This document shows, in pieces, positions 25,718 to 34,066 of a stretch of 64,000 nucleotides of DNA. The position numbers were made by a program, and so were the translations under genes. The DNA comes from Sandaracinobacteroides hominis. GTDB lineage: Bacteria > Pseudomonadota > Alphaproteobacteria > Sphingomonadales > Sphingomonadaceae. Numbering within the stretch: position 1 is the stretch's first letter; each line of letters starts with the position of its first letter. The stretch covers positions 124,001 through 188,000 of the forward strand of contig NZ_JADCUC010000001.1 of assembly GCF_016464365.1 (NCBI RefSeq), written 5' to 3'. Below the pieces are notes generated by a model. The model was not told the DNA's origin and made no database searches. It was given only the letters and a program-made list of their open reading frames with translations.

Positions 25718-25832
25718 GCGCGACTGCTAGCCAAACGGAGGGGTGCGTCAAGCGGGCGCGGTGCTTTCCAAGCCTTTCATTGGCGTGCTAGGCAATTCGT
25801 GGGTCGAGCTATCGTGTTGCGTTTGGAGGCGG

Positions 25833-27221
25833 ATGACTCCTGCCGATCTGGTGCCATTGCTTGCCGTGCTTGCCGTGCTTACCCGCGAACTGCTGTGGGT
25901 GAGCGGCATCGGCATCGCCCTTTCCAGCCTGGACGATATTGCCGTCGATACGATCTGGCTGGCGCGGGTGGCTTTCCGCAGGGCGCCGGCGTTGCCGCCG
26001 GAGCCGGAGAGGCCGGGGCGGTTTGCAGTCATCATTCCCGCATGGGACGAATCCGCGGTAATCGGGGCGATGGTGCAACGGCTGCTGGCGACCATGCAGC
26101 ATCCGCATTTCCTGCTGTTCGTGGGCGCATATCCCAATGATCTGGCGACACAGGAAGCCGTGCGTTCGGTGGCGGATGCGCGGGTGCGGCTGGTGGTGAC
26201 GAGCCGGCCCGGGCCGACCACGAAGGCCGATTGCCTGAACCATCTGTGGAGGGCGGTGCTGGCGGAAGAGGCCGGGGGAGGACGTTTCAAGGCGATCGTG
26301 CTGCACGACGCCGAGGATGTTGTGCATCCGCAATCGCTGTCGGTTTACGACCGCCATATGCCGGGGCTGGCGATGGTGCAGCTGCCGGTGGTGCCGTTGA
26401 TCGACCGCCGCGCGAGATGGGTTTCCGGCCATTATGCCGATGAATTTGCGCAGGCGCACGCAAAGGATATGCTGGTGCGGGCGGTGCTGCGGGCGCCGGT
26501 GCCCTCTGCTGGTGTCGGAACGGCGATCGACCGGGAGGTGCTTGCGTGCCTGGCGGGGGCGGACAATGCGCCGTTCGATGCAGGAAGCCTGACCGAGGAT
26601 TATGAGATCGGCCACAAGATCCACGCCATGGGTCTGACAGGGCGGATGGCGCGTGTGCGCATGGCGGACGGGTTGGTGGCGACGCGGGCCTATTTCCCAT
26701 CCACGATCGAAGCGGCGGTGCAGCAGAAGTCGCGCTGGCTGACGGGAATTGCGCTTTCCGGATGGGACCGTTTGGGATGGGGCGGCGGGCCTGCCGTGCG
26801 CTGGATGTTGCTGCGCGACCGCAAGGGGCTGTTTACCGCAGCGATTGCGGTGATGGGATATGGTGCGGCCTTGCTGCTGGCGGCCCAGCTGATGCTGCGG
26901 AGCCAACTGGGCGAGAGACTGGGACATCCGCTGCCGCCTTTGCTGGGGGGCGCCTCGGAGCTGTTGCCCTGGTTCCTGCTGTTCAATGCAGCGCTGCTGG
27001 CGTGGCGGCTGATACTGCGCTTCTGGTTCACCTCGCGCCTCTATGGGCCGGTGGAAGGGCTGTTTGCCGTGCCTCGCGCCATTGTTGCCAATGCCATCAA
27101 CTTCCTGGCGGCCGTGCGAGCGGCCGAGCGTTACCGGGCCATGCTGGGCACCGGCGGAACTGAGTGGGGGAAGACGCAGCATCGCTTTCCGACGGATGGA
27201 GAACTTGCGCGTAATGGGTGA
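25833..27221 (+). CDS. NfrB-like inner-membrane glycosyltransferase
   Basis: A 462-residue family 2 glycosyltransferase related to bacteriophage N4 adsorption protein NfrB. An N-terminal membrane segment (about 5-30) precedes the GT-A domain: VIIPAWDESAVIGAMVQRLL, KADCLNHLW, the metal-binding DAEDVVHPQSL, and the acceptor motif SLTEDYEIG. QQKSRWLTGI is the equivalent of the QxxRW motif. Three or more membrane segments follow from about residue 340. In E. coli NfrB acts with NfrA to make and export a surface polysaccharide. ATG 25833 has GGAGG just upstream; an earlier in-frame start lacks one. The next gene overlaps by eight bases. Confidence 0.85.
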   Translation: MTPADLVPLLAVLAVLTRELLWVSGIGIALSSLDDIAVDTIWLARVAFRRAPALPPEPERPGRFAVIIPAWDESAVIGAMVQRLLATMQHPHFLLFVGAYPNDLATQEAVRSVADARVRLVVTSRPGPTTKADCLNHLWRAVLAEEAGGGRFKAIVLHDAEDVVHPQSLSVYDRHMPGLAMVQLPVVPLIDRRARWVSGHYADEFAQAHAKDMLVRAVLRAPVPSAGVGTAIDREVLACLAGADNAPFDAGSLTEDYEIGHKIHAMGLTGRMARVRMADGLVATRAYFPSTIEAAVQQKSRWLTGIALSGWDRLGWGGGPAVRWMLLRDRKGLFTAAIAVMGYGAALLLAAQLMLRSQLGERLGHPLPPLLGGASELLPWFLLFNAALLAWRLILRFWFTSRLYGPVEGLFAVPRAIVANAINFLAAVRAAERYRAMLGTGGTEWGKTQHRFPTDGELARNG

Positions 27222-28521
27222 TGTGGGGGGTGTGCGTTCGGGGCGGGCGCTCAGGGTTTATCAGATATTGCTGGTGCTGGCGGCAGGCTGGGCCGTGGGG
27301 CGGCTTCCGGGCTGGATGGCGGAAACCGAGGCGGAGAAGGCTCGGCTGCAATCGGCGATCGGGTTGGAAGGCGTTCCGGAGAGCGGCGCGCGGGCATCTG
27401 TGCCGAGCGACGACAATGTGCGGCTGGCGGCGGAAGTGGCGGCGCGGGTGGCGGCGGGGGTCGCGGAAGAGACGGTGGCGCGGTTGATCGCGGCTGGCTG
27501 GGGACCGCGTGGCGCGGAGCCGGCGACGATCCGCATCGAGCAGGTGCCGGGGCGGCCGCAGGAGAGCGTGGTGCGGGTGGTGACCGAACAGGCGCCGCCG
27601 CCGATGCTGGCGCTGGACTATCGGCTGCCGGCGGGGAGCGGAGCGGAGCAGGTGGTTTCGAAGCCGGCGGCGGATGCAGCGCCCGCAGTTCCGAATGCGG
27701 CGCATGCGACCGCAACGGCCGGCTATGCGGCGATCAGGGCTGGAGATCTGCGCGAGGGCGTGCGGTTACTGAAATCGGCGCAGGCGATGGCGCCGGGCGC
27801 ACCTGAAGCAGCGGCGTGGGAGGCGGATGTGAAGCAGCTGACGCGGCGCTGGTCGCTGGCGGCCTATACGCTTTCGCGGGGTGGAGGGACAGGCGATCCG
27901 CTGGCCGCGTCTCCCATCCTGGGCGGCGGGCAGAGCGGGGCGGCGATCGCCTATCTGGTGAACCCGCTGGGGAAGGCGCGGGTATCGGTGGTGGGGCGGG
28001 TGACGGCTGCTGCCCGACCGGATGGCGGGATCGACAGTGAGACGACGGAGGCGGCGCTGGGCCTCAGGCTGCAGCCGTTCCGTTCGCTGCCCGTGGCCGT
28101 CGATGTGGAGCGGCGCTTTGCGTTGGGGGTCTATTCGCGCAATGCCTGGGCGGCGCGGGTTTCCGGCGGCACACAGGGCAGGGCGAAGGCGTTCGGCGTG
28201 CCGCTGAAACTGGAGGGCTATGGCGAGGCGGGCGTGGTGGAGGGCTTTACCAGCCAGCCGGACGTCTATGGCGGAGCGCAGGCGCGGGGGGCGGCGCCGC
28301 TGTTCCGCATGGGGAGGGTGGATATCGACGGCGGGGCGGGTGTGTGGGGTGGCGTGCAGCGGAGCTATGGGGTGACGGCTTCGCGGCTGGATCTGGGGCC
28401 CTCTGCACGGTTTCAGATCAGCCCCTGGCCGTTTACGGCGCAAGTTGATTACCGTTGGCGCGCCGCCGGGAATGCGCTGCCCGGATCCGGCCCGGTGATT
28501 ACGGTTGCGGGGGAATTTTAG
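27214..28521 (+). CDS. NfrA-like outer-membrane protein (probable)
   Basis: A 435-residue protein coupled to the NfrB-like gene. After a short N-terminus comes a hydrophobic segment (about 12-32, VYQILLVLAAGWAVGRL), then an Ala-rich linker, a TPR-like unit around YAAIRAGDLREGVRLLKSAQ, and a C-terminal part from about 225 rich in alternating polar and hydrophobic residues (WSLAAYTLSRGGG, LGGGQSGAAIAYLVNP), ending with VAGEF. This C-terminal region resembles the beta-barrel end of phage N4 adsorption protein A, and the gene order supports the pairing. It is much shorter than E. coli NfrA, so most of the periplasmic repeat is missing. ATG 27196 is an alternative start. Its end overlaps the acyltransferase gene tail to tail. 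Confidence 0.6.
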   Translation: MGDVGGVRSGRALRVYQILLVLAAGWAVGRLPGWMAETEAEKARLQSAIGLEGVPESGARASVPSDDNVRLAAEVAARVAAGVAEETVARLIAAGWGPRGAEPATIRIEQVPGRPQESVVRVVTEQAPPPMLALDYRLPAGSGAEQVVSKPAADAAPAVPNAAHATATAGYAAIRAGDLREGVRLLKSAQAMAPGAPEAAAWEADVKQLTRRWSLAAYTLSRGGGTGDPLAASPILGGGQSGAAIAYLVNPLGKARVSVVGRVTAAARPDGGIDSETTEAALGLRLQPFRSLPVAVDVERRFALGVYSRNAWAARVSGGTQGRAKAFGVPLKLEGYGEAGVVEGFTSQPDVYGGAQARGAAPLFRMGRVDIDGGAGVWGGVQRSYGVTASRLDLGPSARFQISPWPFTAQVDYRWRAAGNALPGSGPVITVAGEF

Positions 28522-29155
28522 GCGCCGCCTCTCCGAGCGAGAATTTGCCGAGGTGGCGGCCGCGGGCGTCGGCATAATGGGTGCGGATGACGGCGAGGTC
28601 TGCCGCATAGTCGCCGCTGGGCCATATCTCGCCGCTGATGCGGACGGTGCGGGTGCCATAGTCCATCACCGCAAATATGATCGGGACGTTGGCCAGCCGG
28701 GCAATGTGGTAAAAGCCGGATTTCCATTCGCCGACAGAACCGCGCGTGCCCTCGGGCGCAATGGCGATGAGCAGCTGTTCGCTGGTTTCGAAGGCCTCCA
28801 CGGTGGCGCGGACGAGATCCTTGCCGCCGGAGCGGTCGATCGGGATCAGGCCGCCGGCCTTTGCCAGCCAGCCAAGTGGGCCGCGTCCAAGGCTGGCCTT
28901 GCCCATCCAGTGCAGGCGGATGCGATAGATGCCGGCAGCGGCGATCATCCAGATGCCATCCCAGTTCGATGTGTGTGGGGCGGCAAGAACCACGGCCTTT
29001 GGGTGGGGCGGGAAATCGCCGGCGACTTTCCAGCGGCCCAGGAAGAAGACGAGCCTCGATGCAGAGCGGTAGATTTCGACGCCGAAGCCACGTGGCGGGC
29101 CGATGCGCGCGATCGTGAGATCGTAGCGGATGTGGGTGCCGGGGGGCGGGTTCAC
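28499..29155 (-). CDS. 1-acyl-sn-glycerol-3-phosphate-acyltransferase-like protein
   Basis: A 218-residue PlsC-fold acyltransferase. The catalytic HX4D motif is HTSNWD, and the substrate-binding motif is APEGTRG preceded by GGLIPIDRSGG. Members acylate lysophosphatidate or related lipids at the inner-membrane surface; some act on other acceptors, so the exact substrate is open. The start ATG overlaps the stop of the MerR-type gene (ATGA), and the order glpK-merR-plsC on one strand suggests a transcript joining glycerol phosphorylation with phospholipid synthesis. Confidence 0.85.
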   Translation of the reverse strand: MNPPPGTHIRYDLTIARIGPPRGFGVEIYRSASRLVFFLGRWKVAGDFPPHPKAVVLAAPHTSNWDGIWMIAAAGIYRIRLHWMGKASLGRGPLGWLAKAGGLIPIDRSGGKDLVRATVEAFETSEQLLIAIAPEGTRGSVGEWKSGFYHIARLANVPIIFAVMDYGTRTVRISGEIWPSGDYAADLAVIRTHYADARGRHLGKFSLGEAAPKIPPQP

Positions 29156-29883
29156 GCTTGTTGGTCTTGCCCGTTGCTGGCCGCTTCGGAGCGGTTGTCG
29201 TTGGCCGTGCGGCGGCGTTCCGAGAGGAGGGCGAGGACTTCGCGGGTGAAAAGCTCGGCCATCAGCTGGTTCAGGAGGCCGATGCCGCGTTCCGCCATGT
29301 CGGCCGCCTCCAGCTCTCCCACATGCGGGGCAACGCGGGCGAAGAACTCGCGGACTTCGATTTCGGCGAGGCTGTGCATGATGTCGGCGAGGCGGCCATA
29401 GCCTTCGCCGCCATAGCCGCGTTCGCGCGTGAAGCCGATGTGGCCCCCATCGATCAGCAGGCGAAGGATGCGCTGGTCGCGGGGCGAAATGGTGCCGTCT
29501 GTGGCAGGGGCGATCAGGCCGGCGGCGATGGTATCCGCGAGGTGATCGGGTTCGCCGCCATTGTCGACGACGAACTGCGCGGCGTCGACGCGCTCGCCCT
29601 CTGCATCCAGGCGATCGCGCAGCAGATGATCGATTTCCGGCAGCATCTGCGGTTCGAGCCAGCCGGCCTGCTGACCGCTGAACAGGGCGCGGATGACGGA
29701 GAGCGGCAGGAAGCGCTCGTCCTTCAGGCGGCGGATGGTGAGAAGGCGGGCGAGATGTTCTTCGGTGTAGGTGGCGCTGTTGCGGTGGGTGCGCTCCGGC
29801 TCGGGGAGGAGGCCTTCGCGGATGTAGAAGCGGATCGTTTCCCGCGAGACACCGGCCGCCTTTTCAAGATCGCGCATTCGCAT
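29152..29883 (-). CDS. MerR-family transcriptional regulator
   Basis: A 243-residue regulator. The N-terminal winged helix is MRMRDLEKAAGVSRETIRFYIREGLLPEPERT with RRLKDERFLPLSVIRALFSG, as in MerR-type DNA-binding domains. The remaining 170 residues form an all-helical C-terminal part without the cysteines of metal-sensing MerR proteins, so a small organic or lipid ligand is more likely. It ends with a polar tail (NDNRSEAASNGQDQQA). It lies 11 bases after glpK and overlaps the acyltransferase gene, and therefore is likely to control this operon or fatty-acid genes; that is inference. Confidence 0.88.
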   Translation of the reverse strand: MRMRDLEKAAGVSRETIRFYIREGLLPEPERTHRNSATYTEEHLARLLTIRRLKDERFLPLSVIRALFSGQQAGWLEPQMLPEIDHLLRDRLDAEGERVDAAQFVVDNGGEPDHLADTIAAGLIAPATDGTISPRDQRILRLLIDGGHIGFTRERGYGGEGYGRLADIMHSLAEIEVREFFARVAPHVGELEAADMAERGIGLLNQLMAELFTREVLALLSERRRTANDNRSEAASNGQDQQA

Positions 29884-29894
29884 GGTCTTTGGCC

Positions 29895-31361
29895 TTACAG
29901 CCCGGCGAGCGTCTGGGCGACCGCTTTCTTCCAGTCCTCGCGGCGCTCCATGCGGTCTTCCCCGCTGTTGGCCGGCTCGAAGATGCGGTCTGCATGCACC
30001 ATTGCTGAGGCGGCGGCGGCAAGGTCGGGGAAGATGCCGGCGCCGACGCCTGCCAGCATGGCGGCGCCCAGGCCGGTGGTTTCAATGCTGCGCGGGCGTT
30101 CGACCGGGAGGCCGGTGGCGTCGGCGATATCCTGGCAGAGCCAGTTGTTGGCGACCATGCCGCCGTCGACCTTGAGCGCGGAAGGTTGGACGTCGTCGGC
30201 GTGGAAGGCGTCGATCAGGTCTGCCGTCTGTTGCCCCATGGCCTCCAACGTGGCGCGGACGATGTGGGCGCGGGTGGTGCCGCCCGTCAGACCTGTAAGG
30301 GTGCCGCGCGCATGCGGCTGCCAGTGGGGGGCGCCGAGCCCGGCGAAGGCGGGGACGAAGCTGACGCCGCCGTTGTCGGGAACGGATGTGGCGAGCGCCT
30401 CTGATTCGGCGGCGGTGTCGAGAATGCCAAGGCCGTCGCGCAGCCATTTGACGGCGTTGCCACCAACGAAGATCGAGCCTTCGAGCGCGTAGGACAGCGG
30501 CTGCGAGGCAAGGTAGGTGGCGAGCAGCCGGTTGTGGCTGATGGGCGGCGTGCTGCCGGCGTTGGCGAGCATGAAGATGCCGGTGCCATAGGTGCATTTG
30601 GCGAGGCCCGGCGACAGGCAGGCCTGGCCGATGGTGGCGGCCTGCTGGTCTCCCGCCATGCCGGAGATGAAGAGCGGCTTGCCGAAGGCGCGGGTTTCGC
30701 CGAGCAGGCCTGCCGTGGGCGAGATTGCGGGCAGCGCGGCGGCGGGGACGCCGAACAGGTCGAGAAGCTCTGGCGACCAGCTGGCGGTGGCGAGATCCAT
30801 CAGCTGGGTGCGCGACGCATTGGTGGCGTCTGTGAGGTGCAGGGCGCCGGCGGTCAGATTGTAGAGCAGCCAGGATTCGACGGTGCCGATGGCGAGATCG
30901 CCGCTGTCTGCGGCGGCGCGGACCTCGGGGACGTTGGCGAGTGTCCAGCCGATCTTGCCGGCGGAGAAATAGGGATCGAGAAGCAGGCCGGTTTTCTGCT
31001 GCACATGTGCTTCGTGGCCGGCCTCCTTCAGCTGTTCGCAGGTTTCTGCCGTGCGGCGATCCTGCCAGACGATTGCGGGGGCGAGCGGCTGGCCGCTGCG
31101 GCGGCTCCAGAAGCAGATGGTTTCGCGCTGGTTGGTGAGGCCGATTGCAGCGACGCGATCGCCCACGCGGGACATGACTTCGTCTGCGGCGCGTTTGGTC
31201 AGTTGCCAGATTTCGGCGGCGTCGTGCTGCACCCAGCCCGGCTGCGGGAAGTGCTGGGTGATTTCATGCTGCGCAACATCGACGATCTCGCCCGAAAGCG
31301 AGAAGGCGAGCGCGCGGGTGGAGGTGGTGCCGGAATCGATGGCCAGGATAAGGTCGCCCAT
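29895..31361 (-). CDS. glpK: Glycerol kinase
   Basis: Phosphorylates glycerol to sn-glycerol 3-phosphate. The 488-residue FGGY-family protein shows LAIDSGTTSTRALAFS at the N-terminus, GLTNQRET, WQDRRTAETC, GTVESWLLYNLT, the LKVDGGMVANNWLCQ-type motif and the closing helix region MERREDWKKAV. The start MGDLILAIDSG is standard; the frame stays open far upstream, but that sequence has no kinase similarity. It is divergent from the SDR gene (87-base gap) and heads the glpK-merR-plsC group. No glycerol facilitator or GlpD gene is in the window. Confidence 0.95.
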   Translation of the reverse strand: MGDLILAIDSGTTSTRALAFSLSGEIVDVAQHEITQHFPQPGWVQHDAAEIWQLTKRAADEVMSRVGDRVAAIGLTNQRETICFWSRRSGQPLAPAIVWQDRRTAETCEQLKEAGHEAHVQQKTGLLLDPYFSAGKIGWTLANVPEVRAAADSGDLAIGTVESWLLYNLTAGALHLTDATNASRTQLMDLATASWSPELLDLFGVPAAALPAISPTAGLLGETRAFGKPLFISGMAGDQQAATIGQACLSPGLAKCTYGTGIFMLANAGSTPPISHNRLLATYLASQPLSYALEGSIFVGGNAVKWLRDGLGILDTAAESEALATSVPDNGGVSFVPAFAGLGAPHWQPHARGTLTGLTGGTTRAHIVRATLEAMGQQTADLIDAFHADDVQPSALKVDGGMVANNWLCQDIADATGLPVERPRSIETTGLGAAMLAGVGAGIFPDLAAAASAMVHADRIFEPANSGEDRMERREDWKKAVAQTLAGL

Positions 31362-31448
31362 GCTGACAGTGCTGGCGGGTTGTGCCGGTCTTCGCAAGCG
31401 TCGAAATTGGCGGCTGAGAGTGGCAAAAGCCGGATTGGGGAGAGTGGG

Positions 31449-32225
31449 ATGCGCTTTGAGGGACGGGTAGTGCTGGTGACGGGGGCGGCTTCGGGCATCG
31501 GCCGGGCGGCAGTGCTGCAGTTCACGCGCGAGGGGGCGACGGTGCTGGCGGCCGACCGATCGGACGCGGTGCAGGCAGTGGTGGAGACGGCCGGCGGCAA
31601 GACCGTGGGGCTGGTGGGCGATGCAGCGGACGAGGCGTTTGTCGGCTTGGCCGTGGACCGCGCCGTGCGCGATTTCGGGCGGCTGGATGCGGTGTTTGCC
31701 AATGCGGGAGTTTCCGGCGGGATGACCATGCTGGCGGACTTGCAGGTGTCCGAGTGGGAGGCGGTGCTGCGGGTGAACCTGATCGGTGTGTTTCTGGCGA
31801 TCCGGGAAGCGGCGCGGGTGATGGTGCCCGTGGGGCGGGGCGCGATTGTCTCTACGGCGAGCGTTGCCGGCATCCGTTCGGGGGCTGGCGGGATACCCTA
31901 TTCGGCTTCGAAGGCCGGCGTGATCAACCTGACGCAGACCGCGGCGAACCAGCTGGGGGGAACCGGGGTGCGGGTTAACTGCATATGCCCGGGTCTGACC
32001 GAGACCGGAATGACAGCGCCGATGTTCGAGGGCGCGCGGGCGCGGGGCAAGGAGGACCGGTTGGGGCAGCTGAATGCCCTCAGGCGCTACGCCAGTCCGG
32101 AGGAGCAGGCGGCAGTTGCGGTGTTCCTGGCGTCGGACGAGGCGAGCTATGTGAACGGGCAGGCAATTGCCGTGGATGGCGGGCTGTCCTCCAGCCATCC
32201 GACGGTGCCGGGAAAATTTGTTTAA
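31449..32225 (+). CDS. Short-chain dehydrogenase/reductase
   Basis: A 258-residue classical SDR. The nucleotide motif is TGAASGIG (11-18), followed by AADRSD, which favours NAD(H), then NAG at 85-87, and the catalytic residues Ser138, Tyr151 and Lys155 in STASVAG and YSASK. The C-terminus GQAIAVDGGLSSSHPTVPGKFV is usual for the FabG-like branch. The substrate is not deducible. It is divergent from glpK and separated by 149 bases from the TonB-like gene downstream. Confidence 0.92.
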   Translation: MRFEGRVVLVTGAASGIGRAAVLQFTREGATVLAADRSDAVQAVVETAGGKTVGLVGDAADEAFVGLAVDRAVRDFGRLDAVFANAGVSGGMTMLADLQVSEWEAVLRVNLIGVFLAIREAARVMVPVGRGAIVSTASVAGIRSGAGGIPYSASKAGVINLTQTAANQLGGTGVRVNCICPGLTETGMTAPMFEGARARGKEDRLGQLNALRRYASPEEQAAVAVFLASDEASYVNGQAIAVDGGLSSSHPTVPGKFV

Positions 32226-32306
32226 GTGTGCAGGCTTGGCCCTTGTTGCGGCCAATGACCTGTGAGAAGTATTAGGGGCTGACGCCCAGATCCGTTGGAG
32301 GGAGAG

Positions 32307-32328
32307 GAGGCGCCGGCACGGGCGCCTC
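32307..32328. terminator. Eight-pair stem-loop between the SDR and TonB-like genes
   Basis: GAGGCGCC at 32307-32314 pairs with GGCGCCTC at 32321-32328 around a six-base loop. No T-run follows, so it could be a terminator of the SDR gene or a leader hairpin 47 bases before the TonB-like start. Confidence 0.3.
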
Positions 32329-32374
32329 TGGCGTGACAGGTACGCCGGACGCGCCCGCTTTGGGAGGAGCGTTT

Positions 32375-33031
32375 ATGTCTTATCTGAACGAAGATCGGAC
32401 TTCGCGTCGGTTGCAGGCTGTCGTCGGGGTTGGGGCGCTGCATGCGGCGCTGGGGTCAGCCCTGTTGTTCGGGCTGGCGGTGGCGGTGGGGCCGGAACGG
32501 CCGCTGGAGCCGATTGTTGTGACGCTGGACAAGCCGAAGCCGCCTGTCGTGCAGCAGGAAGAGCTGCCGATGAAGATCGACGATATCCCGGTGACGGTGG
32601 TCAAGCCGGTCCTCCAGATCGATATTCTGCCCGCGAAATCGGACGAGGTTCTGCAGGCGAAGCCTGCGCCCGAAGACGGGATCGCGGCAGGGATCGGTGA
32701 AACGGCGGTGGTGCCGATTGTGCCGCCCGAACCTGTGCGGGTGGCGCCCCGGGCGCTCGGCGGGACGGTCGGGCTGTCGACGGACGATTATCCGGATGCC
32801 TCGCGCCGGGCCGGGGAGGAAGGGCAGACCATGCTGTCTTTCACGGTCGGCACGGATGGCCGGGTGAAGGACTGCACGATTGCGCGCACGTCCGGCTTTG
32901 AGCGGCTGGATGCGCGGGCCTGCCAGGTGGCGGAGCGGCGGTGGCGCTTTGCGCCGGCGACGGTCGATGGGCGCGCGGTGGAGACCGAGATGAGCCGCAA
33001 GGTGACGTGGCAGCTGAAGACGATGAAATAG
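32375..33031 (+). CDS. TonB-family protein
   Basis: A 218-residue energy-transducer-like protein. Cytoplasmic residues 1-17 precede a membrane anchor (about 18-42, VVGVGALHAALGSALLFGLA). A Pro- and Lys-containing periplasmic linker (LDKPKPPVVQQEELP onward) leads to the TonB C-terminal domain at about 130-218, with YPDASRRAGEEGQTMLSFTV and CQVAERRWRFAPATVDGRAV. GGGAGGAG precedes ATG 32375. It stands apart from any receptor gene and may serve housekeeping receptors, in contrast with the receptor-linked TonB at 22243. Confidence 0.88.
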   Translation: MSYLNEDRTSRRLQAVVGVGALHAALGSALLFGLAVAVGPERPLEPIVVTLDKPKPPVVQQEELPMKIDDIPVTVVKPVLQIDILPAKSDEVLQAKPAPEDGIAAGIGETAVVPIVPPEPVRVAPRALGGTVGLSTDDYPDASRRAGEEGQTMLSFTVGTDGRVKDCTIARTSGFERLDARACQVAERRWRFAPATVDGRAVETEMSRKVTWQLKTMK

Positions 33032-33037
33032 GGGAGA

Positions 33038-33066
33038 GGGGCGGCCGCGCCGGTCGCGGCCGCCCC
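33038..33066. terminator. Two-way terminator hairpin between the TonB-like gene and hemF
   Basis: GGGGCGGCCGCG and CGCGGCCGCCCC form a perfect 12-pair stem with a five-base loop in the 41 bases between two convergent stops. No T-run is present on either side. Confidence 0.5.
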
Positions 33067-33072
33067 CGCTTC

Positions 33073-33957
33073 TCAATCCCAGCGGGCTTCCGGCGGCAGG
33101 CTCATCAGGATGGCATCAATGTTGCCGGAGGTCTTGAGGCCGAAGGCCGTGCCGCGATCGTAAACCAGATTATATTCGGCATAGAGGCCGCGGTAGCGGA
33201 GCAGGGCGAGGCGTTCCTCCTCGTTCCAGGCTTCTGCCATGCGCCGCCGCGCTATGACCGGGAAGGTGGCGAGGAAGGTTTCGCCGACGTCCCTTGTGTA
33301 GGCGAAATTCCTCTCGAAATCGTCTTCGCTTTCGACGTTGAGCCAATCGTAGAAAATGCCGCCGACGCCGCGGTTCCGGTTGCGGTGGGGGATGTGGAAA
33401 TATTCGTCGCACCAGGCGCTGTGCCTGGGCCAGTGGGCCGGATCGTGGCGATTGCCGGCGGCTTCGAACGCGCCCTTGAAAAAGGCAGTATCCTCGTCTC
33501 GCGGCAGGGCGGGGTTCAGGTCCGACCCGCCGCCGAACCAGCGCTTTGAGGTGACGAGGAAGCGGGTGTTCATGTGGACGGCGGGCACATGCGGGTTGGC
33601 CATATGGGCAACCAGGCTGATGCCCGTGGCGAAAAAGCGGGGGTCTTCGGCAGCACCGGGGATGGATTTGGCGAACTCCGGGTTGAACTGGCCGTGCACC
33701 GTCGAGATGTTGACCCCGACCTTTTCGAAGATGCGGCCCTTCATCACGCCCATGGTTCCGCCGCCCCCATGGGCGCCGGTGTGATCCAGCCGATCCCAGG
33801 GGGTGTACACAAAGCGGCCCGGTGCCGCCGGCGCGTTGGGGAGGGCGGGGAGGGTTGCGCCTTCATCCTCGATCTTTTCGAACTCGGCGGTGATCCTGTC
33901 GCGCAGCGTGCGGAACCAGCTTTCCGCGGCGAGTTGCTGGTGGTCAAAATCGGTCAT
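33073..33957 (-). CDS. hemF: Oxygen-dependent coproporphyrinogen III oxidase
   Basis: Oxidatively decarboxylates coproporphyrinogen III to protoporphyrinogen IX in haem biosynthesis, which requires oxygen and so points to aerobic life. The 294-residue protein has the family signatures GGGGTMGVMKGRIFEKVGVN, VHMNTRFLVT, WFGGGSDLNP, HRNRNRGVGGIFYDW and NLVYDRGTAFGLKTSGNIDA. ATG 33957 (MTDFDHQQLAAESW) was preferred over an upstream in-frame start giving 16 unusual residues. It is divergent from the dehalogenase-like gene. Confidence 0.96.
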   Translation of the reverse strand: MTDFDHQQLAAESWFRTLRDRITAEFEKIEDEGATLPALPNAPAAPGRFVYTPWDRLDHTGAHGGGGTMGVMKGRIFEKVGVNISTVHGQFNPEFAKSIPGAAEDPRFFATGISLVAHMANPHVPAVHMNTRFLVTSKRWFGGGSDLNPALPRDEDTAFFKGAFEAAGNRHDPAHWPRHSAWCDEYFHIPHRNRNRGVGGIFYDWLNVESEDDFERNFAYTRDVGETFLATFPVIARRRMAEAWNEEERLALLRYRGLYAEYNLVYDRGTAFGLKTSGNIDAILMSLPPEARWD

Positions 33958-34066
33958 CCTTGCCTCGTGCCATCTGCAAGGGCGGTGGACAATGATTTGA
34001 ATCAATATGGCCTTGCAAGTGCCGATAGTTTGCGTGCAGATTGCGGGAAATTCCGGGGAGATGAAA

